This document shows positions 31,443-38,015 of a stretch of DNA of 39,836 nt, piece by piece. The translations under genes and the position numbers were made by a program. The stretch comes from DASUGM01 sp036274055 (lineage in GTDB: Bacteria > Acidobacteriota > Vicinamibacteria > Vicinamibacterales > SCN-69-37): assembly GCA_036274055.1 (NCBI GenBank), contig DASUGM010000089.1, positions 1 to 39,836 of the forward strand. Reading direction: 5' to 3'. Numbering within the stretch: the first letter of the stretch is position 1; every line of letters begins with the position of its first letter. The notes beneath the pieces were generated by a model. The model had not been told where the DNA came from. It was given only the letters and a program-made list of their open reading frames with translations, and ran no database searches.

Positions 31443-31626
31443 TTCCAAGAGCCTTCAACATGAAGGGCGTGAAGAAAACCTTGGTTCGCCTTTCTCGGAA
31501 ATCCTTGCGAGATGTTTCCTGAGTAAGACCTCCAGGGTTTCAAGCGCTTTTTCCTCAGCACGCAGTTCTCAAGGGTTTCCGAACAGGCTGGTTTTCTCCA
31601 AGTCCTCCATGTTGAAGGCTCTTGGA
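31443..31626. repeat. Long imperfect inverted repeat in a divergent promoter region
   Basis: The outer arms (31443-31482 and 31590-31626) share the words TCCAAGAGCCTTCAACATG and AGAAAACC in inverted order. Complementarity continues inward (CTCGGAAATCCTTG with its partner near 31570-31585; TTTCCTGAG with CCTCAG), so most of the 184 bp could form one imperfect stem. It lies between the divergent META lipoprotein and GT-C-like genes, about 20 bp from each hexamer. Confidence 0.85.
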
Positions 31627-31642
31627 GACACGGACCCCGCAG

Positions 31643-31658
31643 TAACATTGCCCCCGTG
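31643..31658 (+). promoter_or_regulatory. Leaderless-type promoter: TAACAT, 7 nt, GTG start
   Basis: TAACAT (31643-31648) precedes the GTG at 31656 by 7 nt. The spacer TGCCCCC has no purine-rich ribosome binding site. Confidence 0.55.
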
Positions 31659-33092
31659 CGCCGCGGTGCCGTCGCCCTCATTCTCGTGCTGGCGGCGATC
31701 GTTGCCGTGCGCGCCTGGGTCGCCTGGTCGCACGGCACCTACCTGAGCTACGCCGAGGGCACGTGGAGCGCGCTGGCGCAGGACGCAGCCCGCGGCGAAT
31801 GGTACCGCCCGATCAGCGCCTCGACCGGCTACGGCGGCACACGCTATTGGCCGCTCGTCTTCGGCGTGCACGCGCAATTGCTGCGCGTGTGGCCCGACAT
31901 TCTCGCCACCGGGTTCCTGATGTCGGTCATCGGATTTGCCGCGGCGCTCGCGGCCGGCTTCGCGGCCGCGCGCGCGCTCGGCCTGTCGCGCGATCACGCG
32001 GTTCTTGCCGTCGCGCTGTTCGCGGCGTCGCAGTCGGTCCATTACGGCCTGCTCGCGATCCGCGGCGATCTCCTGCCGCTGGCGCTGCTGCTCGCGGCGG
32101 TCGCCTGCGCCCGCCGCTCGCCGCCCGCCAGCGCCGCGCTGCTCGCGCTCGCCATCGCCGGCAAGCCGACGATGGCGTACGGCGCCGTGATCATCGCGGC
32201 GGCGCTGGCGCTCGCGCGCGATTCCCGCGCGCTCGCCGCCTTCGCCGCCGCGCTCGCCGTCTGTCTCGTCGCGACGCTCGCCGCGATGCAGTGGCTCAGC
32301 GACGGCCGCGCGCTGCCGCTGCTCCTCAGCGGCACCGCGGCCGGCGGCGGCTGGCGCGATCTGGTCCACGCCCCGATCGCGCTCGCGCGCGGTCTCAGGC
32401 TCGTGCCCGAGACCGCGCTCACGATCGCCGCGGGCGCCGTCCTCGCCGTTGCGGCCGTCGCGCGCCCCTCATCGAACGCCTCCCCGAGCGACGACGGCCG
32501 TCGTCTCGCCGCACTCTGGTTCGCGTGCGCCTTGACGGCGACGCTGGCGGTCTTTGCGACTCCCGGCGCCTGGCTCAATCATTTCGGCGACCTGCAGGCG
32601 GCCAGCGCGATTCTGATCGCATTCGCCGCGGCAGACACCGTCCGCTCGTGGCGCGTTGCCGGCGCCGCCGCCGCCTCGCTCGCGCTCGCCGCCGGCGTCG
32701 TCATCGGGGCATCGCGCGCCGCCGGCGCCGATCGGAGCGATCGGCTCGCCAGCTACCGCGCCGTCATCGCCTGGCTCGACCGACATCCAGGCGAGATCCT
32801 TGCGGATCAGCCGATGATTCCGGTGCTCGCCGGGCGGCGGCCGTTCATCATCGACAGCTTCATCTTTCGCGTCAATGTCGCTGCCGATCCGACGCGGTTG
32901 CAGCCGCTGCTCGAAGCGCTCGCCGCCAGGCGCTTCGTCGCCATCGTCGTCGACGCGGACGCGACCGCGGCGACGCCGGACGGCCTGATGCTGGAATCCG
33001 AGTTCGGTCCGGAGTACATCCGCGCGCTGCGCGACAACTACCGCGTCGACTCGACGATCTGGGGGCGGAGCGTGCTGGTGCCCCGCAGATGA
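31656..33092 (+). CDS. Multispan membrane protein, GT-C glycosyltransferase-like
   Basis: A 478-aa protein with about ten hydrophobic segments up to residue 350 and a soluble C-terminal domain (about 355-478). After the first segment, the loop SYAEGTWSALAQDAARGEWYRP has an acidic residue and a Y/R-rich pattern as in GT-C enzymes or related DUF2029/PMT-like proteins, but I cannot place it in a named family. The soluble tail contains ILADQPMIPVLAGRRPFIID and ends SIWGRSVLVPRR, a pattern often seen in such lipid-linked sugar transferases. The Ala/Leu content is very high. It is a single-gene unit. Probably envelope glycosylation; the function is not certain. Confidence 0.65.
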   Translation: MRRGAVALILVLAAIVAVRAWVAWSHGTYLSYAEGTWSALAQDAARGEWYRPISASTGYGGTRYWPLVFGVHAQLLRVWPDILATGFLMSVIGFAAALAAGFAAARALGLSRDHAVLAVALFAASQSVHYGLLAIRGDLLPLALLLAAVACARRSPPASAALLALAIAGKPTMAYGAVIIAAALALARDSRALAAFAAALAVCLVATLAAMQWLSDGRALPLLLSGTAAGGGWRDLVHAPIALARGLRLVPETALTIAAGAVLAVAAVARPSSNASPSDDGRRLAALWFACALTATLAVFATPGAWLNHFGDLQAASAILIAFAAADTVRSWRVAGAAAASLALAAGVVIGASRAAGADRSDRLASYRAVIAWLDRHPGEILADQPMIPVLAGRRPFIIDSFIFRVNVAADPTRLQPLLEALAARRFVAIVVDADATAATPDGLMLESEFGPEYIRALRDNYRVDSTIWGRSVLVPRR

Positions 33093-33096
33093 GGGG

Positions 33097-33114
33097 CGAT
33101 GGAGCCGTCCATCG
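33097..33114. terminator. Short perfect hairpin after the GT-C-like gene
   Basis: CGATGGA (33097-33103) pairs with TCCATCG (33108-33114) around a 4-nt loop; GGAGCC/GGCTCC (33101-33106, 33123-33128) is an alternative stem. The stop codon is just upstream. An A-rich rather than T-rich stretch follows, so termination is uncertain. Confidence 0.35.
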
Positions 33115-33189
33115 CGTTGCGAGGCTCCAAAAGTCTTGAAAAGTCCCTCAAACCTCCATTTACCAGCGATGCAAGCGGTTACGGTGCGC

Positions 33190-33204
33190 TAGCATCGGGT
33201 CGTG
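33190..33204 (+). promoter_or_regulatory. Leaderless-type promoter: TAGCAT, 6 nt, GTG start
   Basis: TAGCAT (33190-33195), 6-nt spacer, GTG at 33202. From 33187 over 36 bp it matches the region from 34124 at 30 positions, including the first codons. Confidence 0.6.
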
Positions 33205-34098
33205 GAGCGCAGGCCGGGTGCGGCGGTGATCGCCACGATCGTGTTCGCCGTTGCTGCCGCCAACGGCTGTGGTGACGTCAATGCGGCGCTCCAGCAGCTG
33301 GCCGACGCCCGTCACCTTTCGTCCGATCTTCAGGTCCAGTTCATCAAGGCCGCCGACGCGTCTAACCGCGCGGTCATGGCAGACACGGATCCCACGTCGG
33401 TCGCAGCGGCGCGCGATGCGGAACAGGCCAAGCAAGCGGTCAAGAAGGATCTGGATGCGCTGGGACCGATGCTGCAGAGCCTTCACTACGAAGACGAATC
33501 CCGCATCCTGCAGGACTTCGTGACCCGATTTGCCGAGTATGACGCGGTGGATCGCCGCATCCTCGAACTGGCCGTTGAGAACACGAATCTAAAGGCGCAG
33601 CGGCTCTCGTTCGGCGCGGCACAGGACGCGGCCGATGCATTTCGCGACGCGCTCGAGCCAATCGCCGGCTCGACTCCCGCGGGTGACCCCTGTCACGTCC
33701 GCGCGCTGGTGGCGACGGCGATCGCGGCGCTACGCGACATCCAGGTCCTGCAGGCGCCGCACATTGCCACGCCTGACGATGCCGAGATGGCTCGTTTGGA
33801 GAAACGGATGACGTCCTCGGAGACGGCGACGCGGGCCGCGCTCCAGACCCTGGGAAGGGTCGTGCCGGCGCCCTCACGTCCCGGAATCGCCGCGGCTACC
33901 GCCGCCCTGAATAAATTCATGGACGTCCACCACGAGATCCTCACGCTGTCGCATCGCAACACCAACGTCCACTCGCTGGCCTTGTCCTTGAGCCAGAAGC
34001 CGGCCGCAACCGCCGCGTGCGAGGATCGTCTGCGCGCGCTCCAGGAGGAGTTGGCGAAGCGCGGACCCAAGGTGGCGCGGTGGCCTAATGGCAATTGA
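33202..34098 (+). CDS. Exported helical protein, possibly a four-helix-bundle sensor-like domain
   Basis: A 298-aa protein with an N-terminal hydrophobic segment (about residues 7-22) ending near AAANGCGD, either a signal peptide or a weak lipobox. The rest is almost wholly helical and charged, with long heptad-like stretches (ARDAEQAKQAVKKDLDALG, ILQDFVTRFAEYDAVDRRI). This resembles the periplasmic four-helix bundle (4HB_MCP) sensor of chemoreceptors and kinases, but no transmembrane exit or signalling domain follows. Three later cysteines may form a disulfide. It lies directly before a sensor kinase with an almost identical start region, which suggests a joint role, perhaps as an accessory sensor. 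I do not recognise a specific family. Confidence 0.6.
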   Translation: MERRPGAAVIATIVFAVAAANGCGDVNAALQQLADARHLSSDLQVQFIKAADASNRAVMADTDPTSVAAARDAEQAKQAVKKDLDALGPMLQSLHYEDESRILQDFVTRFAEYDAVDRRILELAVENTNLKAQRLSFGAAQDAADAFRDALEPIAGSTPAGDPCHVRALVATAIAALRDIQVLQAPHIATPDDAEMARLEKRMTSSETATRAALQTLGRVVPAPSRPGIAAATAALNKFMDVHHEILTLSHRNTNVHSLALSLSQKPAATAACEDRLRALQEELAKRGPKVARWPNGN

Positions 34099-34126
34099 TT
34101 GGCCTCCTCACGTCTCAGCTCTGCGC

Positions 34127-34141
34127 TAGCATCGAGCCGTG
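34127..34141 (+). promoter_or_regulatory. Leaderless-type promoter: TAGCAT, 6 nt, GTG start
   Basis: TAGCAT (34127-34132), 6-nt spacer, GTG at 34139, the start of the kinase gene. It is nearly identical to the promoter at 33190. Confidence 0.6.
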
Positions 34142-35659
34142 AACCGCAGGCCGAGCGCCGGGACGACGGTAGTGGCCGGACTGGCGGTCCTCGGCGCCAC
34201 CGGTTTCGTCTACGTTCGCTGGCTTCACGTCTCGAACGCCACGACTGTCTCGCTGACCTTCCTGCTGATCGTTCTGGTGGTCGCCGCCGCCGGCCGGTTT
34301 CGCGCCGCCGCGATCGTCTCGGTCGCGGCGATGCTGGCGATCAACTTCTTCTTTCTGCCGCCGGTCGGCACGTTCACGATTGCCGACCCGCAGAACTGGA
34401 TCGCGCTGTTTACGTTTCTGGCCGTCAGCCTGGTCGCGAGCAATTTGTCGGCGGCGGCCCGGGCGCGCGCCGACGAAGCGCGGGCGCGGCGTGACGAGCT
34501 GGCCCGGCTCTTCGATCTCAGTCGCGACGTGCTGATGATCACCGACAGCCGCGACGCGGTACCCGCAGTCGCGCGCGCGATTTCTCGGCGATTCGATCTG
34601 GATGCGGTGGCCATCGCGCTGCCGGGAGATCCGGCCTGGGAAATCGCGCAGGGCGGCAGCGAGCCGGTCGCTCTCGATGCCGCGGCGCTCTCGGAGGCGC
34701 TCGGCGGCGCCGGCGGGGCGTTGGAGTTCGACGCGCGTGAGCGAACCTACACCGGCCATCGGCTCATCGATAGCGGCGGCCGGCAGGTCCGGCTCGTGCC
34801 TCTCCGATCAGGGACGCGGCCGATCGGCTTGCTCGCTGCCGCGGGGCGACCGATCGAATCCGGCACGCTCGAGGCGCTCGCCGGCGTCGTCGCGCTTGCG
34901 GTCGAGCGTGTGCAGCTGCTCGAAGAGCGCAAGCTGGCCGAACTGACTCGCCGCAGCGAGGAGATGAAGACGATGCTGCTCGAATCGCTGGCGCACGATC
35001 TGCGGACACCGCTGACGACGATTCGCGTCGCCGCCGGGAACCTGCAGGCGTCGTGGCTGAGCGAGGAACACCGGCGCGATCAGGGCGATCTGATCGTCGG
35101 CGAGGTCGAACGGCTCAGCCGGATGTTCGCCAACATTCTCGAGATGGCGAAGATCGATGCCGGCGCGCTGGAAAGCGAAGTGCGCTGGGTGCATCCGTCG
35201 GAGATCGTCTCGGCCGCGCGCGAGCAGGTCGAGCACACGCTGAAATCGCACCCGATTGAAGTGGTGATCGAGCCGGATACCCCGGTGCAACTCGATCCGC
35301 GCATCACCGCCAGCGCGCTGGCCCACGTGCTCGAGAACGCCGCGCAGTACTCGTCGCCGCAGTCGCCGATCGAGCTGCGCGCGGCCGTCGCTGCCGGCGG
35401 CATTGAGATTCGGGTGCGCGACCACGGTCCCGGGATCGCTGACGCCGACCTGCCGCACCTGTTCGATCGCTTCTATCGCGGCGCCGGCGCCAAAGCCCGT
35501 GCTGCCGGCACCGGCATGGGACTATCGATTGCGAAAGGTCTGCTCGCGGCACAGCATGGGCGGATTTCGGCGCGGAATTGTCCGGATCACGGCGCCGAGT
35601 TCGTCATTGTCGTGCCGGCGGCAAGCCGCGCCGACGCGCCAGCTCGCGAGGAATCATGA
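34139..35659 (+). CDS. kdpD: KdpD-like sensor histidine kinase lacking the N-terminal KdpD/USP domains
   Basis: A 506-aa membrane histidine kinase. Residues about 10-110 hold four membrane segments in the DUF4118 arrangement of KdpD (the block AINFFFLPPVGTFTIADPQNW is diagnostic, given here by its core words FFFLPP, GTFTI, DPQNW). A GAF-like domain follows (about 125-265), then HisKA with phosphoacceptor His286 in LAHDLRTPLTTIR, and HATPase_c with ENAAQYS, RDHGPGI and GTGMGLSIAKGL. Full KdpD (about 890 aa) begins with KdpD and universal-stress domains; both are absent and the GTG start with its own promoter shows this is not a sequencing truncation. It phosphorylates the KdpE-like regulator encoded next, whose start overlaps its stop (ATGA). 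Confidence 0.87.
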   Translation: MNRRPSAGTTVVAGLAVLGATGFVYVRWLHVSNATTVSLTFLLIVLVVAAAGRFRAAAIVSVAAMLAINFFFLPPVGTFTIADPQNWIALFTFLAVSLVASNLSAAARARADEARARRDELARLFDLSRDVLMITDSRDAVPAVARAISRRFDLDAVAIALPGDPAWEIAQGGSEPVALDAAALSEALGGAGGALEFDARERTYTGHRLIDSGGRQVRLVPLRSGTRPIGLLAAAGRPIESGTLEALAGVVALAVERVQLLEERKLAELTRRSEEMKTMLLESLAHDLRTPLTTIRVAAGNLQASWLSEEHRRDQGDLIVGEVERLSRMFANILEMAKIDAGALESEVRWVHPSEIVSAAREQVEHTLKSHPIEVVIEPDTPVQLDPRITASALAHVLENAAQYSSPQSPIELRAAVAAGGIEIRVRDHGPGIADADLPHLFDRFYRGAGAKARAAGTGMGLSIAKGLLAAQHGRISARNCPDHGAEFVIVVPAASRADAPAREES

Positions 35660-36351
35660 AACGTCCGCTCAGAATCCTGCTCGTCGACGACGAAGTGCCG
35701 ATCCAGAAGGCGGTGGCGCCGCTGCTCGAATCGCGCAGCTATCACGTCGACGTCGCCGGCACCGGCGCGGCGGCGCTGCGTCTCGCCGCCGAGAACACGC
35801 CCGACCTGATCGTCCTCGACCTTGGGCTGCCCGACATGGACGGCGCCGAAGTGTGCCGGCGCATTCGCGCGGAATCCACGGCGCCGATCATCATCCTGTC
35901 GGCGCGCGCCAGCGAGGCGGAGAAAGTGCGGGCGCTCGATCTCGGCGCCGACGACTACGTCACCAAGCCGTTCGGCCCCGACGAGTTGCTGGCGCGGATT
36001 CGCGTCGCCCTCCGGCGCGTCTCGCTGGAGGACGTGCCGGAGAGCGGGCAACTGCACGCTGGCGATCTCGCGATCGACTACGACCGCCGCCGTGTCACGC
36101 TCGCGGGCGAAGAACTCCGTCTGACGCCGAAGGAGTTCGAGCTGTTGTCGTTGCTCGCGAAAAACCACGATCGCGTGTTGACGCATCGTGCCATCCTCAA
36201 GGCGATCTGGGGAGCGAACGCGATCGATCAGCCGGAGCATCTCTGGGCGCTGGTCGCGCAGCTGCGCAAGAAGATCGAGCAGGACCCGTCGTCGCCGCGC
36301 TATCTCGTCAGCGAGCCGTGGGTCGGCTATCGGTTCGTCTCGCAGGGATGA
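35656..36351 (+). CDS. kdpE: KdpE-like OmpR-family response regulator
   Basis: A 231-aa regulator. The receiver domain starts LRILLVDDEVPIQKAV, with acidic pair at residues 11-12, phospho-accepting Asp55 in VLDLGLPDMDG and Lys in YVTKPFGPDE. The C-terminal winged-helix DNA-binding domain (about 130-228) includes LRLTPKEFELLSLLAKN and YLVSEPWVGYRF, matching KdpE closely. It should activate the porin-kdp operon downstream in response to the kinase. The start overlaps the kinase stop. An intrinsic terminator follows. Confidence 0.92.
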   Translation: MKRPLRILLVDDEVPIQKAVAPLLESRSYHVDVAGTGAAALRLAAENTPDLIVLDLGLPDMDGAEVCRRIRAESTAPIIILSARASEAEKVRALDLGADDYVTKPFGPDELLARIRVALRRVSLEDVPESGQLHAGDLAIDYDRRRVTLAGEELRLTPKEFELLSLLAKNHDRVLTHRAILKAIWGANAIDQPEHLWALVAQLRKKIEQDPSSPRYLVSEPWVGYRFVSQG

Positions 36352-36395
36352 TCCACAGGCACGGTGCGCGCCAGTCGTACCCGATGAGAAATTAG

Positions 36396-36420
36396 GCGCT
36401 GCGGCATTTCAGCGCTTTTT
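36396..36420 (+). terminator. Intrinsic terminator after kdpE
   Basis: GCGCTG (36396-36401) pairs with CAGCGC (36410-36415) around an 8-nt loop, followed by five Ts (36416-36420). It separates the regulator transcript from the transporter transcript. Confidence 0.75.
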
Positions 36421-36502
36421 CAGGCCGTTTTCGAGCGCCCCTGATGCGGCACCCTTCATGCTCAAAGTCGTGGGGTCACGTCGGGCACGGGTGCGGGCGA
36501 GA

Positions 36503-36516
36503 CCTCCGGAAGGAGG
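36503..36516 (+). promoter_or_regulatory. Shine-Dalgarno inside a GNRA-loop hairpin
   Basis: CCTCC (36503-36507) pairs perfectly with the Shine-Dalgarno GGAGG (36512-36516) around the loop GGAA (36508-36511), a stable GNRA tetraloop. The SD lies 6 nt before the ATG at 36523. The hairpin could limit translation of the first gene of the porin-kdp operon. Confidence 0.55.
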
Positions 36517-36522
36517 CCGGCG

Positions 36523-36753
36523 ATGTCGGCCAGGGTGCAGTTGATTCGGCGCGCTGGAGAAGACGTGCGGCCGGAGCCTGGGCCGGCTCGTCAGCGCGGG
36601 TGGCCGGCGATTGGTGGGCTCGCGCTCGCCGGAATTGGCGTCGCCTGGTTCATGGCGATGGCGCCGGTGGCCGTTGGGTTTGTGTTTGCGGTGGCTGCGG
36701 CCGTGTGCTGGTGCATCTGGCTCGAAGACCACGAGGGGAGTGGCGAGTCATGA
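36523..36753 (+). CDS. Small two-span membrane protein, first gene of the porin-kdp operon
   Basis: A 76-aa protein with a basic, Pro-rich N-terminus and a hydrophobic region (about 28-66) that can form two membrane helices with a very short turn, ending in the acidic tail WLEDHEGSGES. I do not recognise the family. The strong Shine-Dalgarno GGAAGGAGG supports the start. Its stop overlaps the porin start by 4 nt (ATGA), so the two are translationally coupled. Confidence 0.7.
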   Translation: MSARVQLIRRAGEDVRPEPGPARQRGWPAIGGLALAGIGVAWFMAMAPVAVGFVFAVAAAVCWCIWLEDHEGSGES

Positions 36754-37919
36754 ATCGGGTGTCGCGAACGAGCGCGGTCGCGCTGTTCCTCGCCGTCGGA
36801 GCGTGCTGCGCTTCATCGGCGGCCCTGGCGCAATCGGCCAACCCGCCGGCGCAGACCGACGCGAACGCGTTGCGCGACGTCAAGTTCGGCGCGACGGTGG
36901 AGGGCTACTACGAATACAACTGGAATCGCCCGGCCGATCGCAGCGTTGCGCTGCGCGCCTATGACACGCGCTCCAACGTCTTCGGCCTCCAGCAGGCGGC
37001 GCTCGTCGTCGACGCCGCGCCGGACGTGACCGCAAACCGCCGCTATGGACTGCGCGTCGATCTGCAGTTCGGCCAGGCGACCGAGACGGTGCAGGGCAGT
37101 CCCGCCAATGAACCGCGCCCCGATGTCTACAGAAACGTCTGGCAGGCCTTCGGCACGTACGTTTTTCCAGTCGGCCGTGGTCTGACCGCCGACTTCGGCA
37201 AGTTCGCGTCGAACCTCGGCTACGAAACCAACTACGCGAAAGACAACAGCCAGTTCTCGCGCGCGTATCTGTTCAATTTTCTGCCGTTCTATCACTCCGG
37301 GGTGCGGCTGTCGCTGCCGGTGAGCGATCGCGTCACGGTCATGTACATGCTGACCAACGGCATTCAGCAGACCGAAGACTTCAACGACTTCAAGAGCAAC
37401 CACTTCACGGCGATCGTCAAACCGCACGACAAGGTCGCCTGGACGACAAGCTATTATTTCGGCCAGGAGCAGCCGGACGGCGGGGCGCCCACGGGCCCGG
37501 ACGGTTTCTTCCATGTCTTCGACACCTACGTCACGGTCACGGTGACGCCGGCGGTCACGGTCGGGGCCGACGTGAACTTCGTCAACAATGCCGTGAACCA
37601 GGGCGATCCCTCGACGTCGCTGCAGGGGCTGGGCGCCTACGCGCGCTATCAGGCGACCGCGCCGGCGGCGTTGTCGGTCCGCTACGAGCGCCTCGACGAC
37701 GAGGGTCTGTTCGGCGGCGTCGACCAGGTGCTGCAGGAGTTCACCGCGACGGCGGAATACAAGTTCGCTGATGGCTTCCTCGTGCGCGGCGAGTTTCGCC
37801 GCGACTGGTCGAGCGCCTCGTTCTTCCCCGGGCCGCAGCCGGGAGAACTCCGCGCGCACCAGAACACGCTGCTCGTCGGTCTCGTGTTCACGGTCGGCAA
37901 CAAGTTCGGAGCCTGGTAA
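36750..37919 (+). CDS. Outer-membrane beta-barrel porin (OmpL-like porin-2 type)
   Basis: A 389-aa exported protein. The signal peptide (about 1-29) ends ALAQ, and alternating aromatic beta-strands follow: VEGYYEYNWNRPAD, NVFGLQQAALVVDA, YGLRVDLQFGQATE, FGKFASNLGYETNY, VRLSLPVSDRVTVMYMLTNG. It ends LLVGLVFTVGNKFGAW with a terminal aromatic residue, as outer-membrane barrels do. The pattern fits the putative OmpL-like porin-2 family. It likely lets ions or small solutes cross the outer membrane; its place before kdpF suggests potassium entry. The start at 36750 is chosen for the signal peptide; a longer frame from 36444 reads the upstream gene in another phase. Confidence 0.85.
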   Translation: MNRVSRTSAVALFLAVGACCASSAALAQSANPPAQTDANALRDVKFGATVEGYYEYNWNRPADRSVALRAYDTRSNVFGLQQAALVVDAAPDVTANRRYGLRVDLQFGQATETVQGSPANEPRPDVYRNVWQAFGTYVFPVGRGLTADFGKFASNLGYETNYAKDNSQFSRAYLFNFLPFYHSGVRLSLPVSDRVTVMYMLTNGIQQTEDFNDFKSNHFTAIVKPHDKVAWTTSYYFGQEQPDGGAPTGPDGFFHVFDTYVTVTVTPAVTVGADVNFVNNAVNQGDPSTSLQGLGAYARYQATAPAALSVRYERLDDEGLFGGVDQVLQEFTATAEYKFADGFLVRGEFRRDWSSASFFPGPQPGELRAHQNTLLVGLVFTVGNKFGAW

Positions 37920-37929
37920 GAGGCGGCAG

Positions 37930-38010
37930 ATGACGATGATTGCGCTCGTTGCGAGTATTGCGGCGTTCGTCTACCTGGTTTACGCGATGCTGCGTCCGGA
38001 AAAGTTCTGA
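37930..38010 (+). CDS. kdpF: KdpF, small potassium-transport subunit
   Basis: A 26-aa single-helix peptide, MTMIALVASIAAFVYLVYAM followed by LRPEKF. KdpF is a short hydrophobic subunit that stabilises the KdpFABC complex in the inner membrane, and the terminal Y-x-x-LRPEKF is its hallmark. GAGGCGG precedes the ATG. It lies 10 nt after the porin stop and 5 nt before kdpA. Confidence 0.92.
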   Translation: MTMIALVASIAAFVYLVYAMLRPEKF

Positions 38011-38015
38011 CAGTC

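Noticed and set aside
36352..36522. c-di-AMP (ydaO-type) or other riboswitch before the porin-kdp operon
   Set aside because: I could not identify conserved ydaO elements by eye; only a terminator and a Shine-Dalgarno hairpin are supported. A covariance-model search would decide.
36444..36749. Extended N-terminus of the porin from 36444
   Set aside because: The extension reads the 76-aa gene in another phase; the ATG at 36750 starts a clear signal peptide and overlaps the preceding stop.
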